A DNA stretch of 64,000 nt from NCBI RefSeq assembly GCF_036271055.1, contig NZ_DATBBJ010000059.1, positions 310,001 to 374,000 of the forward strand, read 5' to 3'. Position 1 is the first letter of the stretch. Each line of letters opens with the position of its first letter. The notes beneath the pieces are model-generated. The model made no database searches. It was not told the DNA's origin and was given only the letters and a program-made list of their open reading frames with translations. Both the position numbers and the translations under genes were made by a program. Shown piece by piece: positions 17,521 to 27,754 of the stretch. Origin of the DNA: Scandinavium sp036271055 (GTDB taxonomy: Bacteria; Pseudomonadota; Gammaproteobacteria; Enterobacterales; Enterobacteriaceae).

Positions 17521-17610
17521 GTGAGTGCAGGCGTATTAACCGGTATCGTGCTGGTTTTCCTGTTATTGGGCTATCTGGTTTATGCCCTGATCAATGCGGA
17601 GGCCTTCTGA
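17521..17610 (+). CDS. kdpF: KdpF, small accessory subunit of the potassium pump
   Basis: 29 aa, one transmembrane helix: MSAGVLTGIVLVFLLLGYLV, then YALINAEAF. GTG start with GGAGG six bases upstream. It differs from E. coli KdpF by only a few residues. KdpF stabilises the KdpFABC complex in the inner membrane. Its TGA shares an A with the ATG of kdpA (TGATG), so the two are coupled. Confidence 0.96.
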   Translation: MSAGVLTGIVLVFLLLGYLVYALINAEAF

Positions 17611-19289
17611 TGGCGGCCCATGGATTTTTACTGATCGCCAGTTTTTTGCTGGTGCTGTTCATTCTGGCGCGCCCGTTGGGGTCACTGCTGGCACGTCTTA
17701 TCGCCAATACCCCGCTGCCCGGCACCGTGACGTTTGAGAAAGGACTGTGGCGGGTGATGGGACTCTCTTCGCAGGAGATGAACTGGCGGCAGTATCTGCT
17801 GGCTATCCTGTCGCTCAACGTACTCGGCGTACTGCTGCTGTTCGCAATGCTGATGTTGCAAGGCTTTCTGCCGCTCAATCCGCAGCATTTCCCTGGCCTT
17901 TCGTGGGATCTGGCGATGAACACCGCCGTCAGTTTTGTCAGCAATACCAACTGGCAGGCTTACGCCGGGGAAAGCACCCTGAGCTATTTCAGCCAGATGG
18001 CCGGACTCGCCGTGCAAAACTTCCTGTCAGCAGCAACCGGTATTGCCGTGGTATTCGCATTGATACGTGGATTCTACCGCCACAGCACCGACACGCTCGG
18101 CAACGCGTGGATGGACATCGTCCGCGTGACGCTGTGGATCCTGTTGCCGCTGTCGTTGCTGATTGCGCTGTTCATGATTCAGCAAGGCACGCTGCAAAAC
18201 TTCCTGCCGTACCAGCATTTCACCTCTCTCGAAGGTGCAAAAGGGTTGTTGCCGATGGGGCCTGTGGCTTCGCAAGAGGCGATCAAAATGCTTGGCACTA
18301 ACGGCGGCGGTTTCTTTAACGCGAACTCCAGTCATCCGTTTGAAAACCCAACCGCACTGACCAACGCGGTGCAGATGCTGGCGATTTTCCTGATCCCCGC
18401 TGCACTCTGTTTCGCCTTTGGTGAAGCGGTGAACGATCGCCGTCAGGGGCGCGCCATTCTGTGGGCGATGTCAGTCATCTTCGTGATTTGCGTCGTGGTG
18501 GTGATGTGGGCGGAACTCAGCGGCAATCCGCATTTCGTGAGTCTCGGCGCAGACAGCGCCATCAACATGGAAGGGAAAGAGAGTCGTTTCGGCATTCTGC
18601 AAAGCAGTCTGTTTGCAGTAATCACCACCGCCGCTTCGTGCGGAGCAGTCAATGCAATGCACGATTCCTTTACCGCGCTCGGCGGCATGGTGCCGATGTG
18701 GCTGATGCAAATTGGTGAAGTGGTGTTCGGCGGCGTGGGCTCCGGCCTGTACGGAATGCTGCTGTTCGTGCTGCTGGCGGTATTTATCGCCGGACTGATG
18801 ATTGGCCGCACACCGGAATACCTCGGCAAGAAAATCGACGTGCGTGAAATGAAAATGACCGCGCTGGCGATTCTGGTTACGCCCGCACTGGTTCTACTGG
18901 GAACGGCGCTGGCGATGATGACCGAAGCTGGTCGTGCCGGGATGTTCAATCCGGGCATTCATGGCTTTAGCGAGGTGCTGTACGCCGTTTCTTCTGCCGC
19001 CAATAACAACGGCAGCGCCTTTGCGGGCCTGAGCGCCAACTCCCCGTTCTGGAACTGTCTGCTGGCGTTCTGCATGTTCGTCGGTCGCTTCGGGGTGATC
19101 ATCCCGGTGATGGCGATTGCCGGCTCGCTGGTGAGCAAGAAAATCCAACCCGCCAGTTCAGGCTCGCTGCCAACCTGTGGCCCGCTGTTTGTTGGCTTGC
19201 TGATTGGCACTGTGATTTTAGTCGGCGCATTGACGTTCATTCCCGCCCTGGCGTTAGGCCCGGTGGCTGAACATCTCTCTTCGTTATAA
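17610..19289 (+). CDS. kdpA: Potassium-transporting ATPase KdpA, ion-channel subunit
   Basis: 559 aa from MAAHGFLLIASFLLV (ATG at 17610), close to 557 in E. coli. Ten transmembrane helices and four pore loops of the SKT family, including MLGTNGGGFFNANSSHPFEN, AASCGAVNAM and SSAANNNGSAFAGL, which build the potassium selectivity filter. A longer open frame runs upstream through kdpF and is not the start. Confidence 0.98.
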   Translation: MAAHGFLLIASFLLVLFILARPLGSLLARLIANTPLPGTVTFEKGLWRVMGLSSQEMNWRQYLLAILSLNVLGVLLLFAMLMLQGFLPLNPQHFPGLSWDLAMNTAVSFVSNTNWQAYAGESTLSYFSQMAGLAVQNFLSAATGIAVVFALIRGFYRHSTDTLGNAWMDIVRVTLWILLPLSLLIALFMIQQGTLQNFLPYQHFTSLEGAKGLLPMGPVASQEAIKMLGTNGGGFFNANSSHPFENPTALTNAVQMLAIFLIPAALCFAFGEAVNDRRQGRAILWAMSVIFVICVVVVMWAELSGNPHFVSLGADSAINMEGKESRFGILQSSLFAVITTAASCGAVNAMHDSFTALGGMVPMWLMQIGEVVFGGVGSGLYGMLLFVLLAVFIAGLMIGRTPEYLGKKIDVREMKMTALAILVTPALVLLGTALAMMTEAGRAGMFNPGIHGFSEVLYAVSSAANNNGSAFAGLSANSPFWNCLLAFCMFVGRFGVIIPVMAIAGSLVSKKIQPASSGSLPTCGPLFVGLLIGTVILVGALTFIPALALGPVAEHLSSL

Positions 19290-19309
19290 GACAGCTGGAG
19301 ACACGTTGT

Positions 19310-21358
19310 ATGAGTCGTAAGCAAACGGCAATTTTTGAACCGGCCCTGGTTCGCCAGGCGCTGCTGGATGCCGTAAAAAAACTGAGTCCAGCCGTTCAAT
19401 GGCATAACCCGGTGATGTTCATCGTCTGGCTGGGCAGCGTACTGACTACCCTGCTCGCGATGGCAATGGCAACCGGAAAAATGCCCGGCAGCACCAGTTT
19501 CACCGCTGCCATTAGCGTCTGGCTGTGGTTTACCGTCCTATTCGCCAACTTTGCCGAAGCGCTGGCGGAAGGCCGCAGTAAGGCCCAGGCCAACAGCCTG
19601 AAAGGCGTACAGAAAACCTCTTTCGCCCGCAAACTGCGCGCGCCACAGCACGACGCGCAAATGGATCACGTTCCAGCAGATGACCTACGCAAAGGCGATA
19701 TCGTGCTGGTGGAAGCCGGAGATATCATTCCGTGCGACGGCGAAGTGATTGAAGGCGGTGCTTCGGTGGACGAAAGTGCGATAACCGGGGAATCCGCCCC
19801 CGTTATTCGCGAGTCCGGCGGTGATTTCGCCTCAGTAACCGGCGGCACGCGCATTCTCTCTGACTGGCTGGTGATCCGCTGTAGCGTTAACCCCGGCGAA
19901 ACCTTCCTCGACCGGATGATCGCCATGGTGGAAGGCGCACAGCGTCGCAAAACGCCAAACGAAATCGCCCTGACCATTCTACTGGTCGCGTTGACCATCG
20001 TGTTCCTTCTGGCAACCGCCACACTGTGGCCGTTCTCCGCGTATGGCGGCACGGCGGTCAGCGTGACAGTACTGGTTGCGCTGCTGGTCTGTCTGATCCC
20101 AACGACGATTGGTGGCCTGCTTTCTGCCATCGGCGTCGCCGGAATGAGTCGCATGCTCGGCGCAAACGTCATCGCCACCAGCGGACGCGCAGTGGAAGCG
20201 GCGGGTGATGTCGATGTGCTGCTGCTGGATAAAACCGGCACCATCACGCTCGGTAATCGTCAGGCGTCTGAGTTTCTGCCCGCACCGGGCGTGGATGAAA
20301 AAACGTTGGCCGATGCCGCGCAATTGGCCTCGCTGGCAGATGAAACACCGGAAGGCCGTAGCATCGTGATTCTGGCTAAGCAGCGCTTTAATATTCGCGT
20401 TCGTGATGTGCAGGAATTACAGGCCACGTTTGTGCCGTTTACCGCGCAAACCCGCATGAGTGGGATCAACGTCCATGACCGCCTGATCCGTAAAGGCTCC
20501 GTCGATGCCATTCGTCGCCATGTAGAAGCCAACAACGGTCACTTCCCGCCGCAGGTCGATACGCTGGTAGAAGGCGTTGCCCGTCAGGGCGGTACGCCGC
20601 TGGTGGTGGTTGAAGGTGCAAAAGTGCTGGGCGTGATCGCCCTGAAAGACATCGTCAAAGGCGGCATCAAAGAACGTTTCGCCCAATTGCGCAAAATGGG
20701 CATCAAAACGGTGATGATCACGGGTGATAACCGCCTGACCGCCGCCGCCATTGCCGCCGAAGCAGGTGTGGATGATTTTCTTGCCGAAGCGACTCCGGAA
20801 GCCAAACTGGCGCTGATTCGTCAGTACCAGGCGGAAGGCCGCTTAGTGGCGATGACCGGCGACGGCACCAACGATGCCCCGGCTCTGGCGCAGGCTGATG
20901 TGGCGGTGGCGATGAACTCCGGTACACAAGCGGCGAAAGAAGCGGGCAATATGGTCGATCTGGATTCCAACCCGACCAAGTTGATTGAGGTGGTCCACAT
21001 CGGCAAACAAATGTTGATGACCCGTGGCTCGCTGACCACGTTCAGCATCGCCAATGATGTGGCGAAGTATTTCGCCATCATTCCCGCCGCGTTTGCTGCA
21101 ACGTATCCGCAGTTAAACGCGCTGAACGTGATGCATCTGCACTCGCCCGCCTCGGCCATTCTAAGCGCGGTTATCTTCAACGCGCTGATCATTGTGTTCC
21201 TTATCCCCTTGGCGCTGAAAGGCGTGAGTTATAAACCGCTGTCGGCGGCGGCAATGCTGCGCCGCAACCTGTGGATTTATGGCCTCGGCGGCCTGCTGGT
21301 GCCGTTTGTCGGCATCAAAGCGATCGATCTGTTACTGACCCTGTTCGGTCTGGTGTAA
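19310..21358 (+). CDS. kdpB: Potassium-transporting P-type ATPase KdpB
   Basis: 682 aa, exactly the E. coli length. P-type ATPase with the TGES loop of the A domain (Ser162, whose phosphorylation inhibits the E. coli pump), the phosphorylated DKTGT (Asp307), nucleotide domain with KGSVDAIRRHV, and MVTGDG-like hinge AMTGDGTNDAPALAQADV. It uses ATP to drive potassium uptake with KdpA. 20 bp after kdpA. Confidence 0.98.
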   Translation: MSRKQTAIFEPALVRQALLDAVKKLSPAVQWHNPVMFIVWLGSVLTTLLAMAMATGKMPGSTSFTAAISVWLWFTVLFANFAEALAEGRSKAQANSLKGVQKTSFARKLRAPQHDAQMDHVPADDLRKGDIVLVEAGDIIPCDGEVIEGGASVDESAITGESAPVIRESGGDFASVTGGTRILSDWLVIRCSVNPGETFLDRMIAMVEGAQRRKTPNEIALTILLVALTIVFLLATATLWPFSAYGGTAVSVTVLVALLVCLIPTTIGGLLSAIGVAGMSRMLGANVIATSGRAVEAAGDVDVLLLDKTGTITLGNRQASEFLPAPGVDEKTLADAAQLASLADETPEGRSIVILAKQRFNIRVRDVQELQATFVPFTAQTRMSGINVHDRLIRKGSVDAIRRHVEANNGHFPPQVDTLVEGVARQGGTPLVVVEGAKVLGVIALKDIVKGGIKERFAQLRKMGIKTVMITGDNRLTAAAIAAEAGVDDFLAEATPEAKLALIRQYQAEGRLVAMTGDGTNDAPALAQADVAVAMNSGTQAAKEAGNMVDLDSNPTKLIEVVHIGKQMLMTRGSLTTFSIANDVAKYFAIIPAAFAATYPQLNALNVMHLHSPASAILSAVIFNALIIVFLIPLALKGVSYKPLSAAAMLRRNLWIYGLGGLLVPFVGIKAIDLLLTLFGLV

Positions 21359-21370
21359 GAGGAAATGAAA

Positions 21371-21946
21371 ATGGCGACATTACGCCCTGCTCTGATTGTG
21401 CTGATTTTTTTAACCCTGATAACCGGCGGCGTTTACCCGCTGGTGACAACGGCCCTCGGACAATGGTGGTTTAACGATCAGGCTAACGGCTCATTAATTA
21501 AAGAAGGGGAACAGCTACGCGGCTCACGCCTGATTGGTCAGCAATTTTCCTCTGCGGGATATTTTCACGGACGCCCTTCCGCCACGGCCAATAGCCCCTA
21601 TAATCCAGAGGCATCGGGCGGCAGCAACCTGGCAGCCAGTAATCCAGAGCTGGATAAAGAAGTGGCAGCACGGGTGGCGCAACTGCGTCAGGACAATCCG
21701 CAGGCTACCGCGAAAGTTCCCGTGGAACTGGTCACCACGTCCGCGAGCGGCCTCGATTACAGCCTGACACCACAGTCGGTGGCGTGGCAGATCCCACGCG
21801 TGGCGCAAGCCAGAAATCTGTCGGTAGAGACGCTGACTAAACTGGTGACAGAAAAGACACAAAAGCCGCTGGCCAGTTTTATCGGACAGCCGGTAGTGAA
21901 CATTGTTGAGCTGAACATGGCGCTGGATGCCCTGAAAAAAGAGTAA
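21371..21946 (+). CDS. kdpC: Potassium-transporting ATPase KdpC
   Basis: 191 aa from ATG at 21371, which is eight bases from GAGG; an ATG two codons earlier (21365) is only two bases from it and would give 193 aa. One N-terminal transmembrane helix (about 6-26), then a periplasmic domain with GYFHGRPSATANSPYNPEAS and PVELVTTSASGLDYSLTP. It binds KdpA and raises its affinity. 12 bp after kdpB. Confidence 0.95.
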   Translation: MATLRPALIVLIFLTLITGGVYPLVTTALGQWWFNDQANGSLIKEGEQLRGSRLIGQQFSSAGYFHGRPSATANSPYNPEASGGSNLAASNPELDKEVAARVAQLRQDNPQATAKVPVELVTTSASGLDYSLTPQSVAWQIPRVAQARNLSVETLTKLVTEKTQKPLASFIGQPVVNIVELNMALDALKKE

Positions 21947-21955
21947 GGAATAAGC

Positions 21956-24643
21956 ATGACTGACGAGCCCTTTCGTCCCGACCCCGATCGCCTGCTGGAG
22001 CAGTCATCCGGCTGGCATCGCGGCAAACTGAAAGTCTTTTTTGGCGCGTGTGCAGGCGTAGGGAAAACCTACGCCATGCTCAGCGAGGCGCAGCGTTTAC
22101 GGACGCAAGGGCTTGATATTCTGGTCGGCGTGGTGGAAACCCACGGCCGCCAGGAGACTGCCGCTCAGCTTAAGGGGCTGGCGACACAACCCCGCAAACG
22201 CATTCACTATCGCAACCGTCAGGTGGAAGAGTTCGATCTCGACGCCGCTCTCGCCCGTCGCCCGGCACTGATCTTAATGGACGAACTGGCGCATACCAAC
22301 GCGCCCGGTTCTCGTCACCCCAAACGCTGGCAGGATGTTGAAGAACTGCTGGAAGCGGGGATCGACGTGTTTACCACCGTCAACGTTCAGCATCTGGAAA
22401 GCCTGAACGACGTCGTGAGCGGCGTTACGGGCATCAAAGTGCGCGAAACTGTCCCCGATCCTTTTTTTGATTCTGCCGATGAAGTGGTGCTGGTCGATTT
22501 ACCCCCGGACGATCTGCGCCAGCGCCTGCATGAAGGCAAAGTGTATATCGCCGGGCAGGCCGAACGCGCCATCGAGCATTTCTTCCGTAAAGGCAATTTA
22601 ATCGCCCTGCGTGAACTGGCTTTGCGCCGCACCGCTGACCGGGTCGATGACCAAATGCGTGCCTGGCGAGATCGACAAGGCGAAGAGAAAGTCTGGCACA
22701 CGCGCGATGCCATTTTGTTGTGCGTCGGCCACAACGGCGGCAACGAAAAGCTGGTGCGCGCCGCCGCACGTCTGGCGGCCAAATTTGGCACAGCGTGGCA
22801 CGCGGTGTATGTCGAAACGCCAGATTTGCATCGTTTGCCGGAAACTCAACGGCGCAATATTCTCAGCGCGCTGCGACTCGCTCAGGAGTTGGGGGCCGAA
22901 ACCGCTACGCTTTCTGACCCTGCGGAAGATAAAGCCATTTTGCGTTACGCGCGTGAACATAATCTCGGCAAGATCATTATCGGTCGCCGCAGCCAGCGCC
23001 GCTGGTGGAACCGCGAATCGTTCGCCGACAGATTAGCTCGCCGTGCGCCGGATCTCGATTTACTGATTGTGGCCCTGGAGGACAACGTTTCCAGCACTCC
23101 TGCACGAAGCGCCGACAGCCGCCCGTGGCTTGATAAATGGCGCGTACAGTTGCGTGGCTGCATCGTCGCCGTGGCGCTGTGCGCGTTTATCACCCTGTTC
23201 GCCAGCCATTTCCTGATGGCCTTTGATGCCGCCAACCTGGTGATGCTCTACCTGTTAGGCGTGGTGATTGTGGCTTTGTTTTACGGGCGCTGGCCGTCGG
23301 TGTTAGCAACGCTCATCAACGTTATCAGCTTTGATCTGTTCTTTATCGCGCCGCGCGGCACGCTTGCGGTGTCCGATGTGCAATACGTTTTAACCTTTGC
23401 CGTGATGCTGACCGTCGGGCTGGTGATCGGCAATCTGACGGCTGGCGTGCGCTATCAGGCGCGCGTGGCGCGTTATCGCGAACAGCGCACTCGTCATCTG
23501 TATGAGATGTCGAAAGCACTGGCAACCGGGCGCACGCAGCGGGATATCGCCCTTACCAGCGAGCAGTTTATTCATTCGACTTTCCATGCACGCAGTCAGC
23601 TATTACTGCCCAATGCTGAAGGGCAACTCAGCGCGTTGACGGATAGCAGCGACATCACGCCATGGGACGATGCGATTGTCCGTTGGAGCTATGACAAAAG
23701 CCAGCCTGCGGGCGCGGGAACAGACACGTTACCCGGCGTGCCGTATCTGATCCTGCCGCTAAAAACCGCAGGCAAAACGCACGGCGTCGTGGTGGTTGAA
23801 CCAGGCAATTTGCGCCAGTTGATGATCCCCGAACAACAGCGGTTGCTGGAAACCTGCACACTATTGGTCGCCAGCGCTCTTGAACGTCTGGCGCTCACCA
23901 CCAGCGAAGAACAGTCGCGACTGGCAAGCGAGCGGGAAAGTATTCGTAACTCACTACTGGCGGCCCTTTCTCATGATTTGCGCACCCCGCTGACGGTGCT
24001 GTTTGGTCAGGCCGAAATTCTGACGCTGGATCTGGCAAGCGAAGGTTCGAAACATGCCCCGCAGGCCAATGAAATTCGCCAGCATGTGCTGAACACTACC
24101 CGCCTGGTTAACAACCTGCTCGATATGGCGCGCATTCAGTCGGGCGGGTTTAACCTCCGTCGTGAATGGTTGACGCTGGAAGAAGTGGTCGGCAGCGCAA
24201 TCCGCACGCTGGAAATGGGCCTCGGTGGGCGGCACATTCAACTGGCACTCGGCGACCCGCTGACGCTGATCCACGTCGACGGTCCGCTGTTTGAGCGGGT
24301 GCTGATTAACCTGCTGGAAAACGCTGTCAAATACGCAGGTGTTTCCGCGACCATTGGCATTTCAGCCGAACGCCTGCCCGATCACCTGCAACTGGAGGTG
24401 TGGGATTCCGGCCCCGGTATCCCTGCTGGTCAGGAGCAGGCCATCTTTGCTAAATTCTCCCGAGGCCACAAAGAGTCGGCTATTCCAGGCGTTGGGCTTG
24501 GGCTGGCGATTTGTCAGGCGATTGTTGAGGTACACGGCGGCGAACTCAGCGCGCATAACCGCCCTCAGGGTGGCGCAAGTTTTGTTATCACGCTGCCGCT
24601 GGACGCGCCACCGGAACTGGATGAACTTCCCGAGGAACTGTGA
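21956..24643 (+). CDS. kdpD: Sensor histidine kinase KdpD
   Basis: 895 aa. N-terminal KdpD domain with Walker A FFGACAGVGKTYAML and Walker B ILMDELAHTN, then a universal-stress-like domain (about 250-375), four closely spaced transmembrane helices (about 400-500), a GAF-like region, and HisKA/HATPase domains with SHDLRTPL (His673), NLLENAVKYAG and GPGIPAG. It senses potassium limitation or ionic strength in the inner membrane and phosphorylates KdpE. 9 bp after kdpC; its end overlaps kdpE. Confidence 0.98.
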   Translation: MTDEPFRPDPDRLLEQSSGWHRGKLKVFFGACAGVGKTYAMLSEAQRLRTQGLDILVGVVETHGRQETAAQLKGLATQPRKRIHYRNRQVEEFDLDAALARRPALILMDELAHTNAPGSRHPKRWQDVEELLEAGIDVFTTVNVQHLESLNDVVSGVTGIKVRETVPDPFFDSADEVVLVDLPPDDLRQRLHEGKVYIAGQAERAIEHFFRKGNLIALRELALRRTADRVDDQMRAWRDRQGEEKVWHTRDAILLCVGHNGGNEKLVRAAARLAAKFGTAWHAVYVETPDLHRLPETQRRNILSALRLAQELGAETATLSDPAEDKAILRYAREHNLGKIIIGRRSQRRWWNRESFADRLARRAPDLDLLIVALEDNVSSTPARSADSRPWLDKWRVQLRGCIVAVALCAFITLFASHFLMAFDAANLVMLYLLGVVIVALFYGRWPSVLATLINVISFDLFFIAPRGTLAVSDVQYVLTFAVMLTVGLVIGNLTAGVRYQARVARYREQRTRHLYEMSKALATGRTQRDIALTSEQFIHSTFHARSQLLLPNAEGQLSALTDSSDITPWDDAIVRWSYDKSQPAGAGTDTLPGVPYLILPLKTAGKTHGVVVVEPGNLRQLMIPEQQRLLETCTLLVASALERLALTTSEEQSRLASERESIRNSLLAALSHDLRTPLTVLFGQAEILTLDLASEGSKHAPQANEIRQHVLNTTRLVNNLLDMARIQSGGFNLRREWLTLEEVVGSAIRTLEMGLGGRHIQLALGDPLTLIHVDGPLFERVLINLLENAVKYAGVSATIGISAERLPDHLQLEVWDSGPGIPAGQEQAIFAKFSRGHKESAIPGVGLGLAICQAIVEVHGGELSAHNRPQGGASFVITLPLDAPPELDELPEEL

Positions 24644-25317
24644 TTAACGTTTTAATCGTTGAAGATGAACAGGCTATTCGCCGTTTTCTGCGCAGCGCGC
24701 TGGAAAGCGATGGCCTGCGCGTGTTTGAAGCGGAGACGCTGCAACGTGGGCTGCTGGAAGCAGCCACGCGCAAACCGGATTTGGTTATTCTCGATCTCGG
24801 TCTGCCGGACGGCGACGGCATTGAATTCATCCGCGATTTCCGCCAGTGGAGCCAGGTGCCGGTGATTGTGCTATCTGCCCGGGTAGAAGAGACGGACAAA
24901 ATCACTGCGCTCGATGCAGGTGCCGATGACTATCTCAGCAAGCCGTTTGGTATTGGTGAATTGCAAGCGCGACTGCGCGTCGCCCTGCGTCGGCACGGCA
25001 GCACAGATCAAAACCAGCCGTTGTTTACCTTCGGTGATATTCAGGTCGATATCGCAAGCCACCGTATTCAGCGTGGCAACGAAGAGATCCACCTGACGCC
25101 GATTGAGTTTCGCCTGCTCGCCGTATTACTCAATAATCACGGCAAAGTGCTGACCCAGCGTCAGTTATTGAATCAAGTTTGGGGGCCGAACGCCGTCGAA
25201 CACAGCCACTATCTGCGCATTTATATGGGCCATTTACGCCAGAAGCTGGAAACCGATCCGGCGCGCCCACAGCATTTGCTGACCGAAACGGGGATTGGGT
25301 ATCGGTTTATGCTTTAA
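24640..25317 (+). CDS. kdpE: Response regulator KdpE
   Basis: 225 aa, OmpR type. Receiver domain with the acidic pocket VEDE, phosphorylated Asp52 (VILDLGLPDG) and conserved Lys (LSKPFG), then a winged helix (LTPIEFRLLAVLLNNHGKVL). It starts with GTG at 24640, overlapping the kdpD stop by four bases (GTGA). It activates kdpFABC through the T-rich box near 17430. Confidence 0.98.
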   Translation: MINVLIVEDEQAIRRFLRSALESDGLRVFEAETLQRGLLEAATRKPDLVILDLGLPDGDGIEFIRDFRQWSQVPVIVLSARVEETDKITALDAGADDYLSKPFGIGELQARLRVALRRHGSTDQNQPLFTFGDIQVDIASHRIQRGNEEIHLTPIEFRLLAVLLNNHGKVLTQRQLLNQVWGPNAVEHSHYLRIYMGHLRQKLETDPARPQHLLTETGIGYRFML

Positions 25318-25320
25318 ACG

Positions 25321-25347
25321 AAGAAGGCGCCTGTCGGCGCCTTCTTT
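25321..25347. terminator. Bidirectional terminator between kdpE and pgm
   Basis: AAGAAGGCGCC-TGTC-GGCGCCTTCTT, a perfect stem flanked by A and T runs, between the convergent ends of kdpE and pgm. Confidence 0.92.
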
Positions 25348-25364
25348 ATATAACATCGCGAACT

Positions 25365-27005
25365 TTACGCGTTTTTCAGCACTTCGCTGACAATCTCTAC
25401 CGCTTCTTTCTCAATCAGCTTACGGTGTTCCGCGCCGAGGAAGCTTTCACAATAGATTTTGTACGCATCTTCTGTGCCGGAAGGACGCGCCGCAAACCAG
25501 CCATTTTTGGTCATCACTTTCAGACCGCCGATGGACGCGCCGTTACCTGGCGCTGCCGTCAGACGCGCGGTAATTGGGTCACCCGCCAGCGTGTCAGCGC
25601 TCACCATTTCTGGAGAGAGCTTAGACAACGCGGCTTTCTGTGCGGAAGTGGCCGATGCTTGCAGGCGGTTGTAGCTCGGTGCGCCGAAGCGCGCGGCCAG
25701 TTCGTCATAATGCTGCTGCGGGTTCTTGCCCGTAACAGCCGTAATTTCAGCCGCCAGCAGACACATGATGATCCCGTCTTTATCGGTGGACCACGGCGTG
25801 CCGTCGAAACGCAGGAATGAAGCACCCGCACTCTCTTCACCGCCGAAACCAAAGCTGCCGTCAAACAGACCATCAACAAACCATTTAAAGCCCACTGGCA
25901 CTTCCACCAGCTTACGGCCTAAATCCTCAACCACGCGATCAATCATCGCGGAAGACACCAGGGTTTTACCCACGGCAACATCTTTGCCCCACTGCGGGCG
26001 ATGCTGGAACAGGTAGTTGATTGCCACAGCCAGATAATGGTTCGGGTTCATCAGCCCGGCAGGGGTGACGATACCGTGACGATCATAATCCGGGTCATTG
26101 GCGAACGCCAGATCAAATTTGTCACGCAGTGCCAGCAGGCCCGCCATCGCACACTCTGAGGAGCAGTCCATACGGATCGCGCCGTCTTTGTCGAGGTGCA
26201 TAAAGCGGAACGTCTGATCGACATGATCGTTCACGATGGTCAGATCGAGTTTGTAGAATTCTGCGATACGCTTCCAGTATTCGATCCCGGAGCCGCCCAA
26301 CGGATCGACACCCAGTTTCAGGCCCGCTTTCTGAATAGCTTTGATATCGACGATATCCGCCAGCCCTTCAATGAACGGCTGAACCAGATCCTGTTCTTTA
26401 ATATGACCGGACGCATAAGCCGCATCCAGTGACAGACGTTTCACACCTTTCAGGCCATCGGCCAACAGTGCGTTAGCACGATCTTCAACCACTTTGGTGA
26501 CATTGGTATCAGCCGGGCCGCCGTTTGGCGGATTGTATTTGATACCGCCATCGTCCGGCGGGTTGTGCGAAGGCGTGATGACGATACCATCAGCCTGCGC
26601 GCCACCTTTTTTGTTGTGAACGAGGATGGCGTTAGAGATAGCAGGCGTTGGCGTGTAGCCATTATCTTGCTGCACAATCACATCCACACCGTTGGCGGCC
26701 AGCACTTCCAGCACGGAAATGATCGCCGGTTCAGACAGTGCGTGGGTATCCTTACCGACGTAGCACGGTCCGGTGACGCCATTTTTTGCACGTTCTTCCG
26801 CAATCGCCTGCGCTATCGCCAGGATGTGCGGTTCATTGAAGCTATGACGAGCGGCGCTGCCACGGTGACCAGACGTCCCGAATTTTACCGCATGTTCTGC
26901 GTTACCCACTTCGGGCTTCAGCACGTAGTACTGAGAAGTCAGTTGAGCGACGTTGATCAAATCACTCTGTTGTGCAGGCTGACCTGCACGATTATGAGTT
27001 GCCAT
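25365..27005 (-). CDS. pgm: Phosphoglucomutase (alpha-D-glucose)
   Basis: 546 aa from MATHNRAGQPAQQSDL at 27005, the E. coli length; a start seven codons upstream is not family-like. Catalytic phosphoserine loop VITPSHNPPDDGG (Ser146), metal-binding NDPDYDRHG, sugar-binding GEESAG and phosphate-binding RPSGTEDAYK. It interconverts glucose-1-phosphate and glucose-6-phosphate, feeding UDP-glucose and trehalose/galactose metabolism. 24 bp after seqA, so they are one unit. Confidence 0.98.
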   Translation of the reverse strand: MATHNRAGQPAQQSDLINVAQLTSQYYVLKPEVGNAEHAVKFGTSGHRGSAARHSFNEPHILAIAQAIAEERAKNGVTGPCYVGKDTHALSEPAIISVLEVLAANGVDVIVQQDNGYTPTPAISNAILVHNKKGGAQADGIVITPSHNPPDDGGIKYNPPNGGPADTNVTKVVEDRANALLADGLKGVKRLSLDAAYASGHIKEQDLVQPFIEGLADIVDIKAIQKAGLKLGVDPLGGSGIEYWKRIAEFYKLDLTIVNDHVDQTFRFMHLDKDGAIRMDCSSECAMAGLLALRDKFDLAFANDPDYDRHGIVTPAGLMNPNHYLAVAINYLFQHRPQWGKDVAVGKTLVSSAMIDRVVEDLGRKLVEVPVGFKWFVDGLFDGSFGFGGEESAGASFLRFDGTPWSTDKDGIIMCLLAAEITAVTGKNPQQHYDELAARFGAPSYNRLQASATSAQKAALSKLSPEMVSADTLAGDPITARLTAAPGNGASIGGLKVMTKNGWFAARPSGTEDAYKIYCESFLGAEHRKLIEKEAVEIVSEVLKNA

Positions 27006-27029
27006 TGCCTCGTCCTTCTTATGCAAGGG

Positions 27030-27581
27030 TTAGATAGTGCCGCAAACCTTTTCAATTAATTCCGCGGGGAACTGCATTGATTGCATGATGTGTTCCACCA
27101 TGCTGCATTTACGACCGGTATTGGTATTGGTGATCACCCAGTACGGGGTCTCTGGCACTTGCTTAGGCTTGGTCTGATTGCCGTTTTTCAGCAGCGTCGC
27201 TTCATCAGAGGCAAAGTAGACGCGCGTACGGCCATGCAATGACTCAGTGGCTGCAGCAAATGCTTTGTTGTCTAAGGAGTACAGTGTAGTCAGCACCAGC
27301 AGGAAACGATTGACCGCTTTGTTCTGCTCGGCGTATTCGTCAGAAAGCAGCAGCTCACGCACCGCGCGGACGTTGTCTTTCGGCGAGGCAACCTTTTTAA
27401 CCGCTGCGGCCACAGGTGCTGGCGCAAGGGTCTCTTTGGCTACCGCTACGGCTGCTGCCGTTTGCGATGCGGCGGAGAATTTCAGCATGCGCCGCAAAAT
27501 GTCGGATGCGCTCTCGCCAATGTGCTTAGTGTGGCTGGCAATAAAGCCGTAGAGTTCGTCATCAACTTCGATCGTTTTCAT
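27030..27581 (-). CDS. seqA: Negative regulator of replication initiation SeqA
   Basis: 183 aa from MKTIEVDDELYGFIASHTKH at 27581 (E. coli 181). N-terminal oligomerisation domain (1-35), a variable Ala/Val-rich linker (about 38-75, two residues longer than in E. coli), and the DNA-binding domain with TESLHGRTRVYFA and YWVITNTNTGRKC. It binds hemimethylated GATC sites and sequesters oriC after initiation. Divergent from ybfF across 173 bp. Confidence 0.97.
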   Translation of the reverse strand: MKTIEVDDELYGFIASHTKHIGESASDILRRMLKFSAASQTAAAVAVAKETLAPAPVAAAVKKVASPKDNVRAVRELLLSDEYAEQNKAVNRFLLVLTTLYSLDNKAFAAATESLHGRTRVYFASDEATLLKNGNQTKPKQVPETPYWVITNTNTGRKCSMVEHIMQSMQFPAELIEKVCGTI

Positions 27582-27754
27582 CTTAATCCAGTGAGATATC
27601 TTTTCTGAATACAAGTCGTTGGGATTATAAGGACAAAACCCAACAGCGGATAGCGTGTCGGCAAAAACTCAGACGACTACTGAGTGTTGCAGCCGGGCGG
27701 CAGAATGTTCAACATGATACCCTAACCCGACGTAGCGAAAAAAAGAACTTTGCC